Position numbers and translations under genes: made by a program. Positions 1-10,169 of a stretch of DNA of 64,000 bases are shown here, piece after piece. The notes beneath the pieces were generated by a model. The model worked only from the letters and a program-made list of their open reading frames with translations, searched no databases and was not told the DNA's origin. The DNA is taken from contig DATNDG010000088.1 in assembly GCA_035553515.1 (NCBI GenBank), positions 1 through 64,000 of the forward strand. The letters are read 5' to 3'. The stretch's first letter is position 1, and every line of letters begins with the position of its first letter. Origin of the DNA: DAHUYF01 sp035553515. GTDB lineage: Bacteria > Pseudomonadota > Alphaproteobacteria > ATCC43930 > CGMCC-115725.

Positions 1-1420
<1,420 letters not shown>

Positions 1421-1424
<4 letters not shown>

Positions 1425-2350
1425 TGACGCTCTCCGCGGCGCAGCGCATAGCCCAGGATGCCGTCCGGCACGAAGAGGATGACGGCGAGCGCCACGGCGG
1501 CGACGACGAAGGTGTTGAGCTGGCCCAAGGGGCGCAGGAACTCGGTTGCGACGATGAGGAAGATGGCGCCCAGCACCCCGCCGAGGATGGTGCGGCGGCC
1601 GCCGAGCACCGCGGCGATGATGATCTGCACGTCGATGCCGATGTCGATCACCTGATCCACCGAGGCGGTGCCGAGATAGAACACGAGCATGGCGCCGGCG
1701 ACGCCGGAGAAGAGCGCGCTGATGATGAAGGCGGCGAGCTTATGCTTGGTAACATTGAAGCCCAGCGCCTGCGCCTCGATCGCATCCTGGCCGCTGGCCT
1801 GGAGGATGAGGCCGATCGCCGAACGCGAGAGGCCGAAGAGGATGAGGGCGCAGACGACGAGGAAGACGAGCGCGTACCAGTAGTTGGTGGTGGCGTCGAT
1901 CGACAGCACGTCGGGAACGGTCATGCCGATCTCGCCGCCTGTGACGCCGGCGAAGATGACGATCGCGTTCTGCAGCAGCAGCACGGCAACGAGAGTGACG
2001 AGGCCGAAATAGGGTCCACGCAGCCTGAGCGCCGGCAGCGCCAGCAACAGCCCGCCGACCACCGCGACGATGGCGCCGGCGATGATGCAGACAACGATCG
2101 GCAGGCCCCATTCATTATCGAGGATGGCGGCGGTATAGGCGCCGAGGCCAATGAGGAAGGTGGGGCCGAAATTGACCTCGCCGGCGAAGCCGAAGAGCAG
2201 GTCCCAGGCCATGGCGAAGACGCCGAAATAATAGGCCGCGGTGAGGATGCCGAGGATATAGGCGGAGAGCCAGAGCGGCAGCAACGCGGCGATGCCCGCG
2301 ACGGCGAGGCCGATCCAGAGCGGGCGCGAGCGGATGATCTGCGCGAACAT
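1421..2350 (-). CDS. livM: LivM-type permease of branched-chain amino acid ABC transporter
   Basis: This 309-residue inner-membrane permease has many hydrophobic segments and the LivM-like stretch FGFAGEVNFGP near the N-terminal third. The cytoplasmic coupling region before the last helices contains FSGVAGAML, typical of the family. It would form the membrane channel with LivH and be driven by the fused LivG-LivF. I chose the ATG at 2350 (MFAQIIRSRP) because it leaves a 7-base gap after livH; the frame continues upstream but only as a shadow inside livH. The stop overlaps the next start by ATGA, so translation is probably coupled. Substrate cannot be told from sequence; LivM-family systems also carry amides, urea and aromatic acids. 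Confidence 0.9.
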
Positions 2351-2357
2351 CGGCCCC

Positions 2358-3233
2358 TCAGCGCCGGCCGAGGAGGCCTTGCGGCCGCAGATAGATGACG
2401 AGCACCAGCAGCAGCAGCGCCGGGATGGGCCGGAGCGTGGGCGCCACGAGATAGGCGGTGATCGTCTCAAGATAGCCCACGAGATAGGCGGCCACCAGCG
2501 AGCCCGAGACGCTGCCGAGCCCGCCCAGCACGACGATCGAGAAGGCGCTGGCAGTGAGCTGGCCGGCATTGGCGGAGCTGACGCCCAGGAAGGAGGCGAG
2601 CAGCACGCCGGCGATCCCGGCGAGCACGCCGTAGATCGTCCAGACCAGCAGATACATGTTCGAGAGCTCGAAGCCCAGCAGCGTGAGCCCGCGCGGATTC
2701 ATCGAGGCTGCGAGCAGCGCCTTGCCGGCGCGCGTGCGGTTGACCAGCAGCCAGAGCAGGCCGATCACCACCCAGCAGATGACGGCGATCAGGATCTCGT
2801 TATGCGGCGTGCGCACGCCGGCGATGGTGGTGACGCCGGAGATCAGCGGCCGCGTCGTCACCGGATTGTCGGTGAAGAGATAGGCGATCGCCTCCTGAAT
2901 CATGATGCCCCAGAGCAGCGTGCCGGTGAGCACGAAGATCTCGGTCTCTTCGTGGGGAATGGCGGGCGAGCGCTGGATCGGCCGCACCACGACGTAATAG
3001 GTGAGATAGGCGCAGAGCATGCCGGCGATGATACCGACCAGCGTCCCGAGATAGACGCCGAGCCCGAGATCGCCGGCGGCGAGCCAACCGATCACCGCGG
3101 CCACCACCATGATGCCGCCATGCGCGAGGTTCAGCACCCCCGAGACGCCGAACATCAAGGTGAACCCGACGGCCCCCAGCGCGTACAGCGAGCTGATGGC
3201 GAAGCCGTCGATCAGAATCTGCAGTGCGACCAT
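2358..3233 (-). CDS. livH: LivH-type permease of branched-chain amino acid ABC transporter
   Basis: This 291-residue polytopic membrane protein begins MVALQILIDGFAISSLYALG, the standard LivH opening, followed by GFTLMFGVSGVLNLAHGG. Near the C-terminus it has the LivH-like segment VLGGLGSVSGSLVAAYLVG. It pairs with LivM to form the translocation path in the inner membrane. The gene lies 82 bases downstream of the binding-protein gene and 7 bases upstream of livM, in one operon on the minus strand. Length is normal for the family. Confidence 0.92.
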   Translation of the reverse strand: MVALQILIDGFAISSLYALGAVGFTLMFGVSGVLNLAHGGIMVVAAVIGWLAAGDLGLGVYLGTLVGIIAGMLCAYLTYYVVVRPIQRSPAIPHEETEIFVLTGTLLWGIMIQEAIAYLFTDNPVTTRPLISGVTTIAGVRTPHNEILIAVICWVVIGLLWLLVNRTRAGKALLAASMNPRGLTLLGFELSNMYLLVWTIYGVLAGIAGVLLASFLGVSSANAGQLTASAFSIVVLGGLGSVSGSLVAAYLVGYLETITAYLVAPTLRPIPALLLLVLVIYLRPQGLLGRR

Positions 3234-3315
3234 GCCCCCACTCTAGTTCTCGATACTCTTGTCATCCGGCTTGCGGAGGCCGCCCAGGGACGGCCTCCGC
3301 GCCGAAAGCGCGACC

Positions 3316-4590
3316 TTACTTGCTCGCGGCCTGTTGCGGCAGCTTGACGAAGGCCGGGAATACGAGCTTCGCCTGCGCGACATTCGCCGGCCAAACGGCG
3401 ACCTGCTTGCCATTCTGCCACTGAATGTCGATGCCGGTCACGAGGCCCTTGCCGTATTCGAGGCCGTGCGTGTACTGCTCGTTCTTGCCGTAGAACTTGA
3501 TGCGGCCGATGGTGCCGACATAGTCGGTCTTCTCGAGCGCATCCACCATCTTGTCGGGATTGGTCGAGCCCGCCCGCTTGATGGCATCGGCCAGCACGTG
3601 GATGATGTCGTAGGTGGAGTAGCCGACATAGGCCGGGGTGTCGCCGAAGCGCTTCGTGTACTTCTCGGTGAAGGGCACGGTCTTGGGCGTGATGGCGACG
3701 CCGGGTGCGGAAGCCGTGGCCGTGATCACACCTTCGGCGGCGCCGTTGGTGTCCTTCCAGAAGCTGCTGGTGGTCGCCTGCGAGCTCTGGCCCGCCATGG
3801 CGATCGGCACCTGCTGGTCATGCCACTGCACCGTGGGCTGCACGCCGACATGGCTGATGCCGGTGGTGATCACGTCCGGATGCTCGCCCTCGATCTTGTT
3901 GTAGATCGGCGTGAAATCGGTGGTGTCGGGATTGAAGCGGATATGGTCGAGCACCTTGAGCCCGGCCTTCGGCAGGCATTCCAGGAATTTCTCGTCGAGC
4001 GGCTTGGTCCAGGCGGCATCCTCGCTCATGACCACCGTCGACCTCATGTGATAGGGGCCGACCAGCATGTCGTGCTCGGCATCGCAGATCGACTGGGCGA
4101 TGAAGGCCGAGTTGAGCCAGCCCTGGAAGGTGTACTTGTAATGCGCGTAGTCGTCATGGACGTGCTTCGGGATGTCGGTGCTGGCGGCGCCGGCGGTGAC
4201 GAGCGGCATGTGGAGGCGCGCCGACCACGGCTCGATGGCGAGCGCCACCTCGCTGATATAGGTGGCGACGACGGCCTTCACCTTGTCCTGGTTGACCGCG
4301 CGCTGGAAGGCGCGCACCGCGTCCGCCGCGGAGGAATGATCGTCATAGGTGATGATCTCGATCTTGCTGCCGTTGACGCCGCCGGCGGCATTGATCTCGT
4401 CGGCCGCCATCTGCGCCGCCTTGGTGAGCGAGGCGCCGGCGACCGAGGATTCCTCGCCGATGACGCCGATCTTGATCGGCTCTGCGGCGTAGGCGGAGCC
4501 GACGAGGCCGAGCGCAGCCGCGGCCGTTCCGGCAAGCAGAAGCCGGCGCATGAGACGGGTAGAGAGCGGAGTGGCACAGGACATAGGCAT
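3316..4590 (-). CDS. LivK-type periplasmic substrate-binding protein
   Basis: This 424-residue protein has a signal peptide (MRRLLLAGTAAAALGLVGSAYA, cleavage near AYA/AEP) followed by the type I periplasmic-binding fold opening IKIGVIGEESSVAG. AADEINAAGGVNGSKIEII is characteristic of the LivJ/LivK receptor family. It would capture the ligand in the periplasm and deliver it to LivHM. I chose the ATG at 4590 because GAGG lies five bases upstream; the ATG at 4584 is also possible. The frame extends to 4710 but overlaps the promoter. At over 400 residues it is longer than enterobacterial LivK (about 370), as is common for alphaproteobacterial homologues of unknown ligand. Confidence 0.9.
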   Translation of the reverse strand: MPMSCATPLSTRLMRRLLLAGTAAAALGLVGSAYAAEPIKIGVIGEESSVAGASLTKAAQMAADEINAAGGVNGSKIEIITYDDHSSAADAVRAFQRAVNQDKVKAVVATYISEVALAIEPWSARLHMPLVTAGAASTDIPKHVHDDYAHYKYTFQGWLNSAFIAQSICDAEHDMLVGPYHMRSTVVMSEDAAWTKPLDEKFLECLPKAGLKVLDHIRFNPDTTDFTPIYNKIEGEHPDVITTGISHVGVQPTVQWHDQQVPIAMAGQSSQATTSSFWKDTNGAAEGVITATASAPGVAITPKTVPFTEKYTKRFGDTPAYVGYSTYDIIHVLADAIKRAGSTNPDKMVDALEKTDYVGTIGRIKFYGKNEQYTHGLEYGKGLVTGIDIQWQNGKQVAVWPANVAQAKLVFPAFVKLPQQAASK

Positions 4591-4707
4591 TTCTTCCTCA
4601 CCGGTTCTTTGGCCGCGGAAAGCGGCGCAGTTGGTCGGAGAACGACGGAAGCGCGCGGGTGACCGCACACCGTCGCTTGGCGCGTGCAAAAAGGGCAGCG
4701 CCATTGC

Positions 4708-4736
4708 CATTTAGCAAGTAACAAAATCTTTATCAA
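4708..4736 (-). promoter_or_regulatory. Putative sigma-70 promoter of the liv operon
   Basis: On the minus strand TTGATA (4731-4736) and TAAATG (4708-4713) are separated by exactly 17 bases, in a short AT-rich patch about 120 bases upstream of the binding-protein start at 4590. Both hexamers resemble the -35 and -10 consensus. This is a motif call only. Confidence 0.5.
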
Positions 4737-4797
4737 CGCGGACGGGATGCGAGAGGAGGCTGCTCTCCCATGACGCGCAATTGCCGCCGAACCGCCC

Positions 4798-5544
4798 TCA
4801 ATAGGCGAGGAATCCGCCATCCACCGGGAGCGTGACCCCGGTGACGTAGCGCGCCATGTCCGAGGCGAGAAAGACCGCGACCGGCGCGATGTCCTCGGGC
4901 GTGCCGATGCGGCCCACGGGGATGCGGCCCTCGAAGTTCTTCATGTAGTCGGGGTTCTCGCGCGCCTTGGCGTTGAGCGGCGTGGCGATGAGACCGGGGC
5001 CGATGGCGTTGACGCGGATGCCCTGCGGCGAGAGCTCGATGGCGAGCGCCTTGGTGAGGGCGCGCACGCCGCCCTTCGAGCTGGTGTAGGCGGCCGAGTT
5101 GGGCAGCGCGACGAAGGACTGGATCGAGCCGATATTGACCACCGCGCCGCGCGTCGATTTGAGCTGGCCGAGAAAGGCCGTGGTCATGAGATAGGGTCCG
5201 TCGAGATTAACGCGCAGCGTCGCCGCCCAGTCGGCGCGCGCAGCCGCATCCTCGACCTTGCCGCGGCGGATGACGCCGGCATTGTTGACCAGCACCGAGA
5301 TGGCGCCCACCTCGCGCGCCACTGCAGCGGCGAGCGCGTCGCAGGCGCGGGGATCGCCGACATCGCAGGCGAAGCTCCGGGCTTCGCCGCCGATCGAGCG
5401 CGCGGTGCGCTCGGCCGCGTCGCCCTTGATGTCGACGGCGATGATGCGCGCGCCGGCCTCAGCCATGCCCCGGGCGATGCCCTCGCCGATGCCCGATCCG
5501 GCGCCGGTGACGAGCGCGACACGGCCCTTCAGCAATCCTTCCAT
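4798..5544 (-). CDS. SDR family NAD(P)-dependent oxidoreductase
   Basis: This 248-residue classical short-chain dehydrogenase has cofactor motif TGAGSGIG (14-21), NNAG (87-90), catalytic Ser140, Tyr153 and Lys157 (YTSSK), and ends in a typical VTGVTLPVDGGFLAY tail. The family interconverts alcohols and ketones in the cytoplasm. Closest in style are FabG-like and sugar-acid (KduD/gluconate 5-dehydrogenase) enzymes, but the substrate cannot be fixed. GGGAGGAG lies just before the ATG at 5544. It sits about 210 bases upstream of the liv binding-protein gene on the same strand, with a promoter-like site between, so it may be a separate unit or share a catabolic role with the transporter. Confidence 0.88.
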   Translation of the reverse strand: MEGLLKGRVALVTGAGSGIGEGIARGMAEAGARIIAVDIKGDAAERTARSIGGEARSFACDVGDPRACDALAAAVAREVGAISVLVNNAGVIRRGKVEDAAARADWAATLRVNLDGPYLMTTAFLGQLKSTRGAVVNIGSIQSFVALPNSAAYTSSKGGVRALTKALAIELSPQGIRVNAIGPGLIATPLNAKARENPDYMKNFEGRIPVGRIGTPEDIAPVAVFLASDMARYVTGVTLPVDGGFLAY

Positions 5545-5576
5545 ATGTCTCCTCCCTCGCCTTATCCACCAATCGC

Positions 5577-5652
5577 CCCCACCTCACCCTACCCTCTCCG
5601 CCCCCAGGGGCGGAGAGGGAGGGACCCGCGTCAGCGGGAGGGTAAGGTGGGG
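5577..5652. repeat. GC-rich palindromic intergenic element
   Basis: Outer arms CACCTCACCCT and AGGGTAAGGTG enclose a stem formed by CCCTCTCCGCCCC and GGGCGGAGAGGG, plus an inner hairpin CCCGC-GTCA-GCGGG. It lies between the MFS gene and the SDR gene. Elements of this type are common multi-copy intergenic repeats in GC-rich proteobacteria. It could also fold as a transcription barrier in either direction. Only one copy is in this window. Confidence 0.7.
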
Positions 5653-5686
5653 CGTCGCTCCATCGGCGTCTTCGTGGGTGCTGATC

Positions 5687-6943
5687 CTACTCCTCGCGCA
5701 GCACCTTGAGCGTCAGGAACGGCGTCATGCCCAGCACCAGGCTCACCACGGCAAAGCCGATGACGAAATTGTAGCCGTTGCTCCAGTCATGCAGCAGGCC
5801 GCCGGACCAGGAGCCCACCGCCTGGCCCAGACCCGAGCCGATGCTGATGGCGCCGAAGATGGTGGCCGCCGCCCGACCGCGGAAGAGGCGCATCGCCGTG
5901 GTCGAGATGAGCGGCCCGCGCGAGCCCAGTGTGCTGCCGAAGCAGACGACGAAGCCGCCGAGCAGCCAGGGGCTCGGATTGAGGCGCAGCAGCCAGAGCA
6001 TGATGACGCCGGAGAGCGTCACCACATAGCTCAGCAGCACCGAGAGGCGCCGGCCGATGACGCCGTCGAGCCAGCTCACTGCGATCATGCCGAAGGGCAG
6101 CAGCGCGCCGCTGAAGCCCCAGGCGGCTGCCGCCTGCATCGGCGCGAAGCCGGCATCGCGCAGATAGGCGACCACCTCGACGGCGATGTCGAACATGCCG
6201 ACGCTGGTGAAGAAGAAGGTGCAGAAGAGACCCCAGAATCCGGAGTGGCGCATCGCCTGCAGCAAGCTTATGCCGGAGCCGAGATCGGCGGTGCGCGCCG
6301 CGCTCTCGCGCGCAAGCTCGGGATGGCCGGCGCGGAAGCGGCGCCAGGGCAGAAGCAGCAGCGGCAGCAGCAGCACGAGGAGGCCGCCGCCGATCCAGTG
6401 ATAGGCGCCGCGCCAGCCGGAGCGTTCGATCAGGAACTGGGAGAGCGGCGTCAGCATCAGAATGCCGAAGCCATAGGCGGAAAAGACTACGCTAGCCGCG
6501 GTGACGAGGCGCTTGCCGTACCAGCGGCTCAGAAGCGCGATGTTCGGCACATTGCCGAGGCAGGTGGCGGCAATGCCGACGCCGAGGCCGGCGGCGAGCT
6601 GAAGCTGCCAGAGCGAGCGCGCGAAGGCGGCGAGCGAAAGGGCGAGGCCGAGCAGGCCCAGCCCCAGGCCATAGACGGTGCGCGGGCCCGAGCGGTCGAA
6701 GAGCCTGCCGACCAAGGGCCCCACCAGCCCGCTCGACAACGCATAGAAGGAATAGATCGAGACCACTTCGGCGCGATCCCAGCCGAAATGGTGCGACAGC
6801 GGCAGGACGAAGACGGTGAAGCTGTCGGGAATGCCGCGCGCCAGAAGTCCCATGGAAAAGCAGAGAGCGAGCACGGCAAGCGCCGTGCGGCGCGGGCCGA
6901 CCGGTGCGGCGGCGGCGAGGTCGAGTGCGAAACGATTGGCCAT
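5687..6943 (-). CDS. MFS transporter
   Basis: This 418-residue protein has about twelve hydrophobic helices and major facilitator signatures: DxxGxxxR-like GRLFDRSGPRTVYG in the loop after helix 2 and a long cytoplasmic loop before the second half. It is similar to monocarboxylate/oxalate-formate-type MFS carriers (opening GIPDSFTVFVLPLSHHFGW). The ATG at 6943 is preceded by AGGAGG at 6-base spacing; in-frame upstream sequence overlaps the rhomboid gene. It is the last gene of a three-gene minus-strand operon. Substrate unknown. Confidence 0.85.
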   Translation of the reverse strand: MANRFALDLAAAAPVGPRRTALAVLALCFSMGLLARGIPDSFTVFVLPLSHHFGWDRAEVVSIYSFYALSSGLVGPLVGRLFDRSGPRTVYGLGLGLLGLALSLAAFARSLWQLQLAAGLGVGIAATCLGNVPNIALLSRWYGKRLVTAASVVFSAYGFGILMLTPLSQFLIERSGWRGAYHWIGGGLLVLLLPLLLLPWRRFRAGHPELARESAARTADLGSGISLLQAMRHSGFWGLFCTFFFTSVGMFDIAVEVVAYLRDAGFAPMQAAAAWGFSGALLPFGMIAVSWLDGVIGRRLSVLLSYVVTLSGVIMLWLLRLNPSPWLLGGFVVCFGSTLGSRGPLISTTAMRLFRGRAAATIFGAISIGSGLGQAVGSWSGGLLHDWSNGYNFVIGFAVVSLVLGMTPFLTLKVLREE

Positions 6944-6953
6944 CGCAGCCCTC

Positions 6954-7697
6954 CTAGCCCCAAGGCCCGCGGCGCGGCCGATGCGCCGCGAAGGCGGCGC
7001 TGCGGCGCGGCTGCAGCATGGCAACGCCGCGCCGGCGGAAGAGCGGCACCAGCAGCATGCCGAGCACGAAGCCGCCGACATGCGCCCAGAAGGCGACGCC
7101 CGGCTCGCCGGGGCGCGCGGCCAACGCGTTCATGAGCTGCATCAGGAACCAGAGACCGAGGACAATCACCGCCGGCACGGCGATGAGCCGCACGAAGATG
7201 AAGATCCAGACGAAGACCATGACGTTGCCGCGCGGATGCAGCACCAGATATGCCCCGAGCGTGCCAGCGATGGCGCCGCTCGCGCCGATCATCGGCACCG
7301 CGGAGCCGGGATCGGCGATCCCTTGCGCCAGCCCGGCCAGGACGCCGGAGAGCAGATAGAAGACGAGATAGCGGAGCGCACCCATGGCACTTTCGACGCC
7401 GCGACCGAAGAGCCAGAGATAGAGCATGTTGCCGATGAGATGCAGCCAGCCGCCATGAAGGAACATGCTGGTGAAGAGCGTCGCCCAAGGCGGCAGCAGA
7501 CGGAGCTCGGACGGCAGCGAGGCGGTCCCGAACAGCACCGAAGGCACCATGCCATAGGCATAGGCGGCGGCGTCGCCGGCGCGCGGCGACAGGCTCTGCT
7601 GCCAGAGGAAGACCACGGTGCAGGCGGCGATGAGGCCATAGGTCACCACCGGCGTCGTGGTGCGCGGATTGTCGTCGTAGAGCGGCAGGATCAGCAT
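6954..7697 (-). CDS. Rhomboid family intramembrane serine protease
   Basis: This 247-residue membrane protein carries the rhomboid catalytic dyad: Ser140 in GASGAIAG and His206 in WAHVGGFVLG. The upstream helix contains the conserved FLHGGWLHLIGNMLYLWLFG with the oxyanion-region His and Asn. Rhomboids cleave substrates within the lipid bilayer. The C-terminal tail is Arg-rich (cytoplasmic). It is the middle gene of an operon, 3 bases after the queuosine-precursor transporter gene and 10 bases before the MFS gene. The substrate is not predictable. Confidence 0.92.
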   Translation of the reverse strand: MLILPLYDDNPRTTTPVVTYGLIAACTVVFLWQQSLSPRAGDAAAYAYGMVPSVLFGTASLPSELRLLPPWATLFTSMFLHGGWLHLIGNMLYLWLFGRGVESAMGALRYLVFYLLSGVLAGLAQGIADPGSAVPMIGASGAIAGTLGAYLVLHPRGNVMVFVWIFIFVRLIAVPAVIVLGLWFLMQLMNALAARPGEPGVAFWAHVGGFVLGMLLVPLFRRRGVAMLQPRRSAAFAAHRPRRGPWG

Positions 7698-7700
7698 CGC

Positions 7701-8360
7701 TCAGCCGCGCCCCTCCGCCATCGCTCCCCGGCCCCAGCCGACCGCGACATAAATGAGCGGCGTCGCCAAGGTGGCGATCACCAGCTTCACCAGGTACTGG
7801 CCGAGAATGGCGGGGAGCAGCGGCGCGTTCCCGGCAAAGGCGATGGTGATGAAGACGATGGTGTCGATGAGCTGCCCGATGAGCGTGCTGCCCCAGCTCC
7901 TGAGCCACAGCCACTCGCCGCCGAGCCGCGTGCGCTTCAGCAGGAAGAAGCCGGCGACGTCGAGATGCTGGCCGAGCAGATAGGCGGTCCAGCCGCCGAG
8001 CAGCAGGCGCGGCGAGGAGCCCAGCACCTGCGCGAATTCGCGCTGATGCTTCCAGAAGGAGGCCGCGGGCAGATGGAGGGCCAGCTCGAAGAAGGCGACC
8101 GAGAGCGCCATGCCGGCAAGCCCGAGATTGACGACGAGGCGCGCCTGCGCGCGGCCGAAGAGCTCGGCGATCGAGCCGAGCAAGACGAAGCTCAGCATGT
8201 AGCTGATGACCGTTGCGGAAGCCGCGAGCCCCGCGGGGAGCGCAATGAGCTTCGAGCCCGCGGCATTGCTGGAGATCACCAGGCTGGTGTGGATCGTCAG
8301 CAGCGCGACGAAAACCCGCAGATTCCTGTCGGTGAGCGCCACCGGCGCGGCTTGGCTCAT
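7701..8360 (-). CDS. yhhQ: Queuosine precursor transporter (YhhQ/VUT family)
   Basis: This 219-residue protein has about six hydrophobic helices and the YhhQ hallmark region LRSWGSTLIGQLIDTIVFI, with an earlier YMLSFVLLGSIAELFGRAQA. The family imports queuosine precursors (preQ0/preQ1) across the inner membrane for tRNA modification. It heads a three-gene operon with a rhomboid protease and an MFS carrier. An FNR-like inverted repeat lies about 70 bases upstream. The minus-strand leader contains no obvious preQ1 aptamer by eye. Confidence 0.88.
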   Translation of the reverse strand: MSQAAPVALTDRNLRVFVALLTIHTSLVISSNAAGSKLIALPAGLAASATVISYMLSFVLLGSIAELFGRAQARLVVNLGLAGMALSVAFFELALHLPAASFWKHQREFAQVLGSSPRLLLGGWTAYLLGQHLDVAGFFLLKRTRLGGEWLWLRSWGSTLIGQLIDTIVFITIAFAGNAPLLPAILGQYLVKLVIATLATPLIYVAVGWGRGAMAEGRG

Positions 8361-8430
8361 GCAGCTCCCCTGCCCCTGTCATGCCCTGCGCCGGGCGGCT
8401 TGTCGATGGGGACGAGGCGCGGGGCCGGGA

Positions 8431-8444
8431 TTGATCTCGATCAA
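8431..8444. promoter_or_regulatory. FNR/FixK-like box TTGATctcgATCAA
   Basis: A perfect inverted repeat TTGAT-N4-ATCAA, matching the consensus of FNR/FnrL/FixK regulators (CRP family). It lies in the 345-base gap 8361-8705 between yhhQ (-, starts 8360) and the divergent gene at 8706 (+). It is about 71 bases from the yhhQ start, so yhhQ is the likelier target. The rest of the gap shows no convincing gene. Confidence 0.55.
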
Positions 8445-8705
8445 TGAAGCGGCGGGGCGGGCGGCAGACGATGCGGCTGCACTTGCTGCGCGGCCGGGCC
8501 GGTCACTGTCGGTTCGCAGACGGCTCATCGGATAAGGGGTGCGTGCAGCAGGCTAGCCGCGTGGAACAGGCGCCGCCGCCGGCCTTTTCGAGCCGTCGAA
8601 GGACGCGCGAGCGCCTGTCCAACGCTTGCCGAAAACGTCGCCCAGGCTCCCGCGCGGAAGCGATGGGTGGTTCCAGTTTCAGAAACCTGCTCTAAGCTTG
8701 CGGCG

Positions 8706-9122
8706 ATGGACCCGCAGAATCCGGTCACGCTGCTCATCCCGCTCTTCGGCATCGCGCTGATCCTGGCGGCGGTCTGGCTTACCGGCGGGGCAAGGCGGGT
8801 GCGGCTCGACCGCGCGCTGGCGCTGCGGCGGCTCGCCGAGGATCTGCCGGGCTTCGCCGCGGGCGAGATGGCGATCGACGCGGAAGGTGCTGCGGCGCTC
8901 ATCGCCCCCGCCGCGGGAGGAGGTTGCGCCATCGTCTTCGTCGCCGGTGACCGGGTCGCGGTCCGGCACCTCGACCGGCGCGACATAAGCCGGGTCGTCC
9001 TCGAGCAGGACCGGCTTCTCATCGAGACCGGCGACTTCACGCATGGCCGCTTCGCGCTGCGGCTCCCCGGCGAGGCGGCGCGCTGGGCGGCGCTGCTCGA
9101 GCCGCAGGAGCGCGCGGCATGA
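8706..9122 (+). CDS. Hypothetical protein with one N-terminal membrane helix
   Basis: This 138-residue protein starts MDPQNPVTLLIPLFGIALIL, one membrane helix, followed by a soluble domain of about 110 residues. I do not recognise a family. The frame runs 39 bases further upstream, but the ATG at 8706 places the hydrophobic helix at the very N-terminus. The stop overlaps the start of the sterol desaturase gene by ATGA, so the two are probably translationally coupled. A membrane-associated role with the desaturase is inference only. Confidence 0.7.
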   Translation: MDPQNPVTLLIPLFGIALILAAVWLTGGARRVRLDRALALRRLAEDLPGFAAGEMAIDAEGAAALIAPAAGGGCAIVFVAGDRVAVRHLDRRDISRVVLEQDRLLIETGDFTHGRFALRLPGEAARWAALLEPQERAA

Positions 9123-10042
9123 CGCTCGAGCCGCGGCTCGCAGATCCGGTGCAGCTTGCAGTGCCCGCCTTCATCCTGCTGGTGCTGCTCGAGATCGCCG
9201 TGACGCGGGCGCAGCGACGCTCCGCCTATGAGCTGCGCGATACCGCCGCCTCGCTCGCCATGGGGCTCGGCAATCTCGTGGTCGGGCTCGCCGCCGGCAC
9301 GGGCGCCTATGTCGCGCTGAACGCCGTCTGGCAGTTCCGGCTCTTCGACATCGGCTATCACTGGTGGAGCTTCCTCCTCATCCTCTTCGCCGAGGACCTC
9401 ACCTATTACGCCTTCCACCGCCTCAGCCATCGCAGCCGCTTCTGGTGGGCGGCGCATATCAACCACCACTCCTCGCAGCATTACAATTTGTCGACGGCGC
9501 TCCGGCAGACCTGGACCGGCGGGATCTTCGACTGGGTGCTGTGGCTGCCGCTGGCGCTGGTGGGATTTCCGCCGGCGATGATCGTCTTTCAGAAGGGGGT
9601 GAGCCTCGTCTATCAGTTCTGGATCCACACCGAGGCGATCGAAAAGCTGCCGCGCCCGATCGAGGCGGTGATGAACACGCCCTCGCATCACCGCGTCCAC
9701 CACGCGACGAATCCGCGCTATCTCGATCGCAACTATGCCGGCATCTTCATCCTGTGGGACCGGCTTTTCGGCAGCTTCGTCGCGGAAGACCCCGCCGATC
9801 CCTGCCGCTATGGGCTGGTGCGCAATATCGGCACCTTCAACCCGCTGCGCATCGCGCTCCATGAATGGGTGGCGATCCTGCGCGACCTCCGGCAAGCCCG
9901 CTCGTGGCACGAGCGGTGCGTCTTCCTCTTCGCGCTGCCCGGCCGCTCCTTCGACGGATCGCGTCGCACCACGGACGAGATCCGCGCCGAATGGCTCAGA
10001 GCGGCCGCTCTGCCTGTGCATCCTTCGACAAGCTCAGGATGA
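9119..10042 (+). CDS. Sterol desaturase / fatty acid hydroxylase family protein
   Basis: This 307-residue membrane protein has the three His clusters of the diiron hydroxylase superfamily: HRLSH, HINHHSSQHYN and HHRVHH. Such enzymes hydroxylate or desaturate lipids using O2 and two iron atoms. Four to five hydrophobic segments surround the clusters. The last residues (HPSTSSG) are encoded by a palindromic intergenic repeat, so the ancestral stop may have been slightly earlier. Substrate unknown: bacterial members act on sterols, hopanoids, carotenoids or sphingolipids. Confidence 0.88.
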   Translation: MTLEPRLADPVQLAVPAFILLVLLEIAVTRAQRRSAYELRDTAASLAMGLGNLVVGLAAGTGAYVALNAVWQFRLFDIGYHWWSFLLILFAEDLTYYAFHRLSHRSRFWWAAHINHHSSQHYNLSTALRQTWTGGIFDWVLWLPLALVGFPPAMIVFQKGVSLVYQFWIHTEAIEKLPRPIEAVMNTPSHHRVHHATNPRYLDRNYAGIFILWDRLFGSFVAEDPADPCRYGLVRNIGTFNPLRIALHEWVAILRDLRQARSWHERCVFLFALPGRSFDGSRRTTDEIRAEWLRAAALPVHPSTSSG

Positions 10043-10055
10043 AGAGCATCGAAGG
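10019..10055. repeat. CCTTCGA-type palindromic repeat overlapping a gene end
   Basis: CATCCT (10019-10024) pairs with AGGATG (10036-10041), and CCTTCGA (10022-10028) pairs with TCGAAGG (10049-10055). A related copy CATCCTTCGACGGGCTCGG occurs at 49517-49535. This kind of sequence is a frequent dispersed element in many proteobacterial genomes. Its presence supplies the final codons of the desaturase gene. Confidence 0.6.
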
Positions 10056-10169
10056 TCGCCCTTGGGATTTGCCGCGCATTTTAGGCTGATCCGCGGCGAC
10101 TCCCGCGCCGCGGAAAGAATTGCGCAGGGATTTCCCGCCTAGCCTCGGCGGCACGGCCGAGGAGCGATC

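Noticed and set aside
5258..7135. Very long plus-strand open frame rich in Arg, Ala, Glu and Gln
   Set aside because: It is antisense to the SDR gene start, the MFS gene and the rhomboid gene, which have recognised motifs. High GC gives long antisense frames throughout the window.
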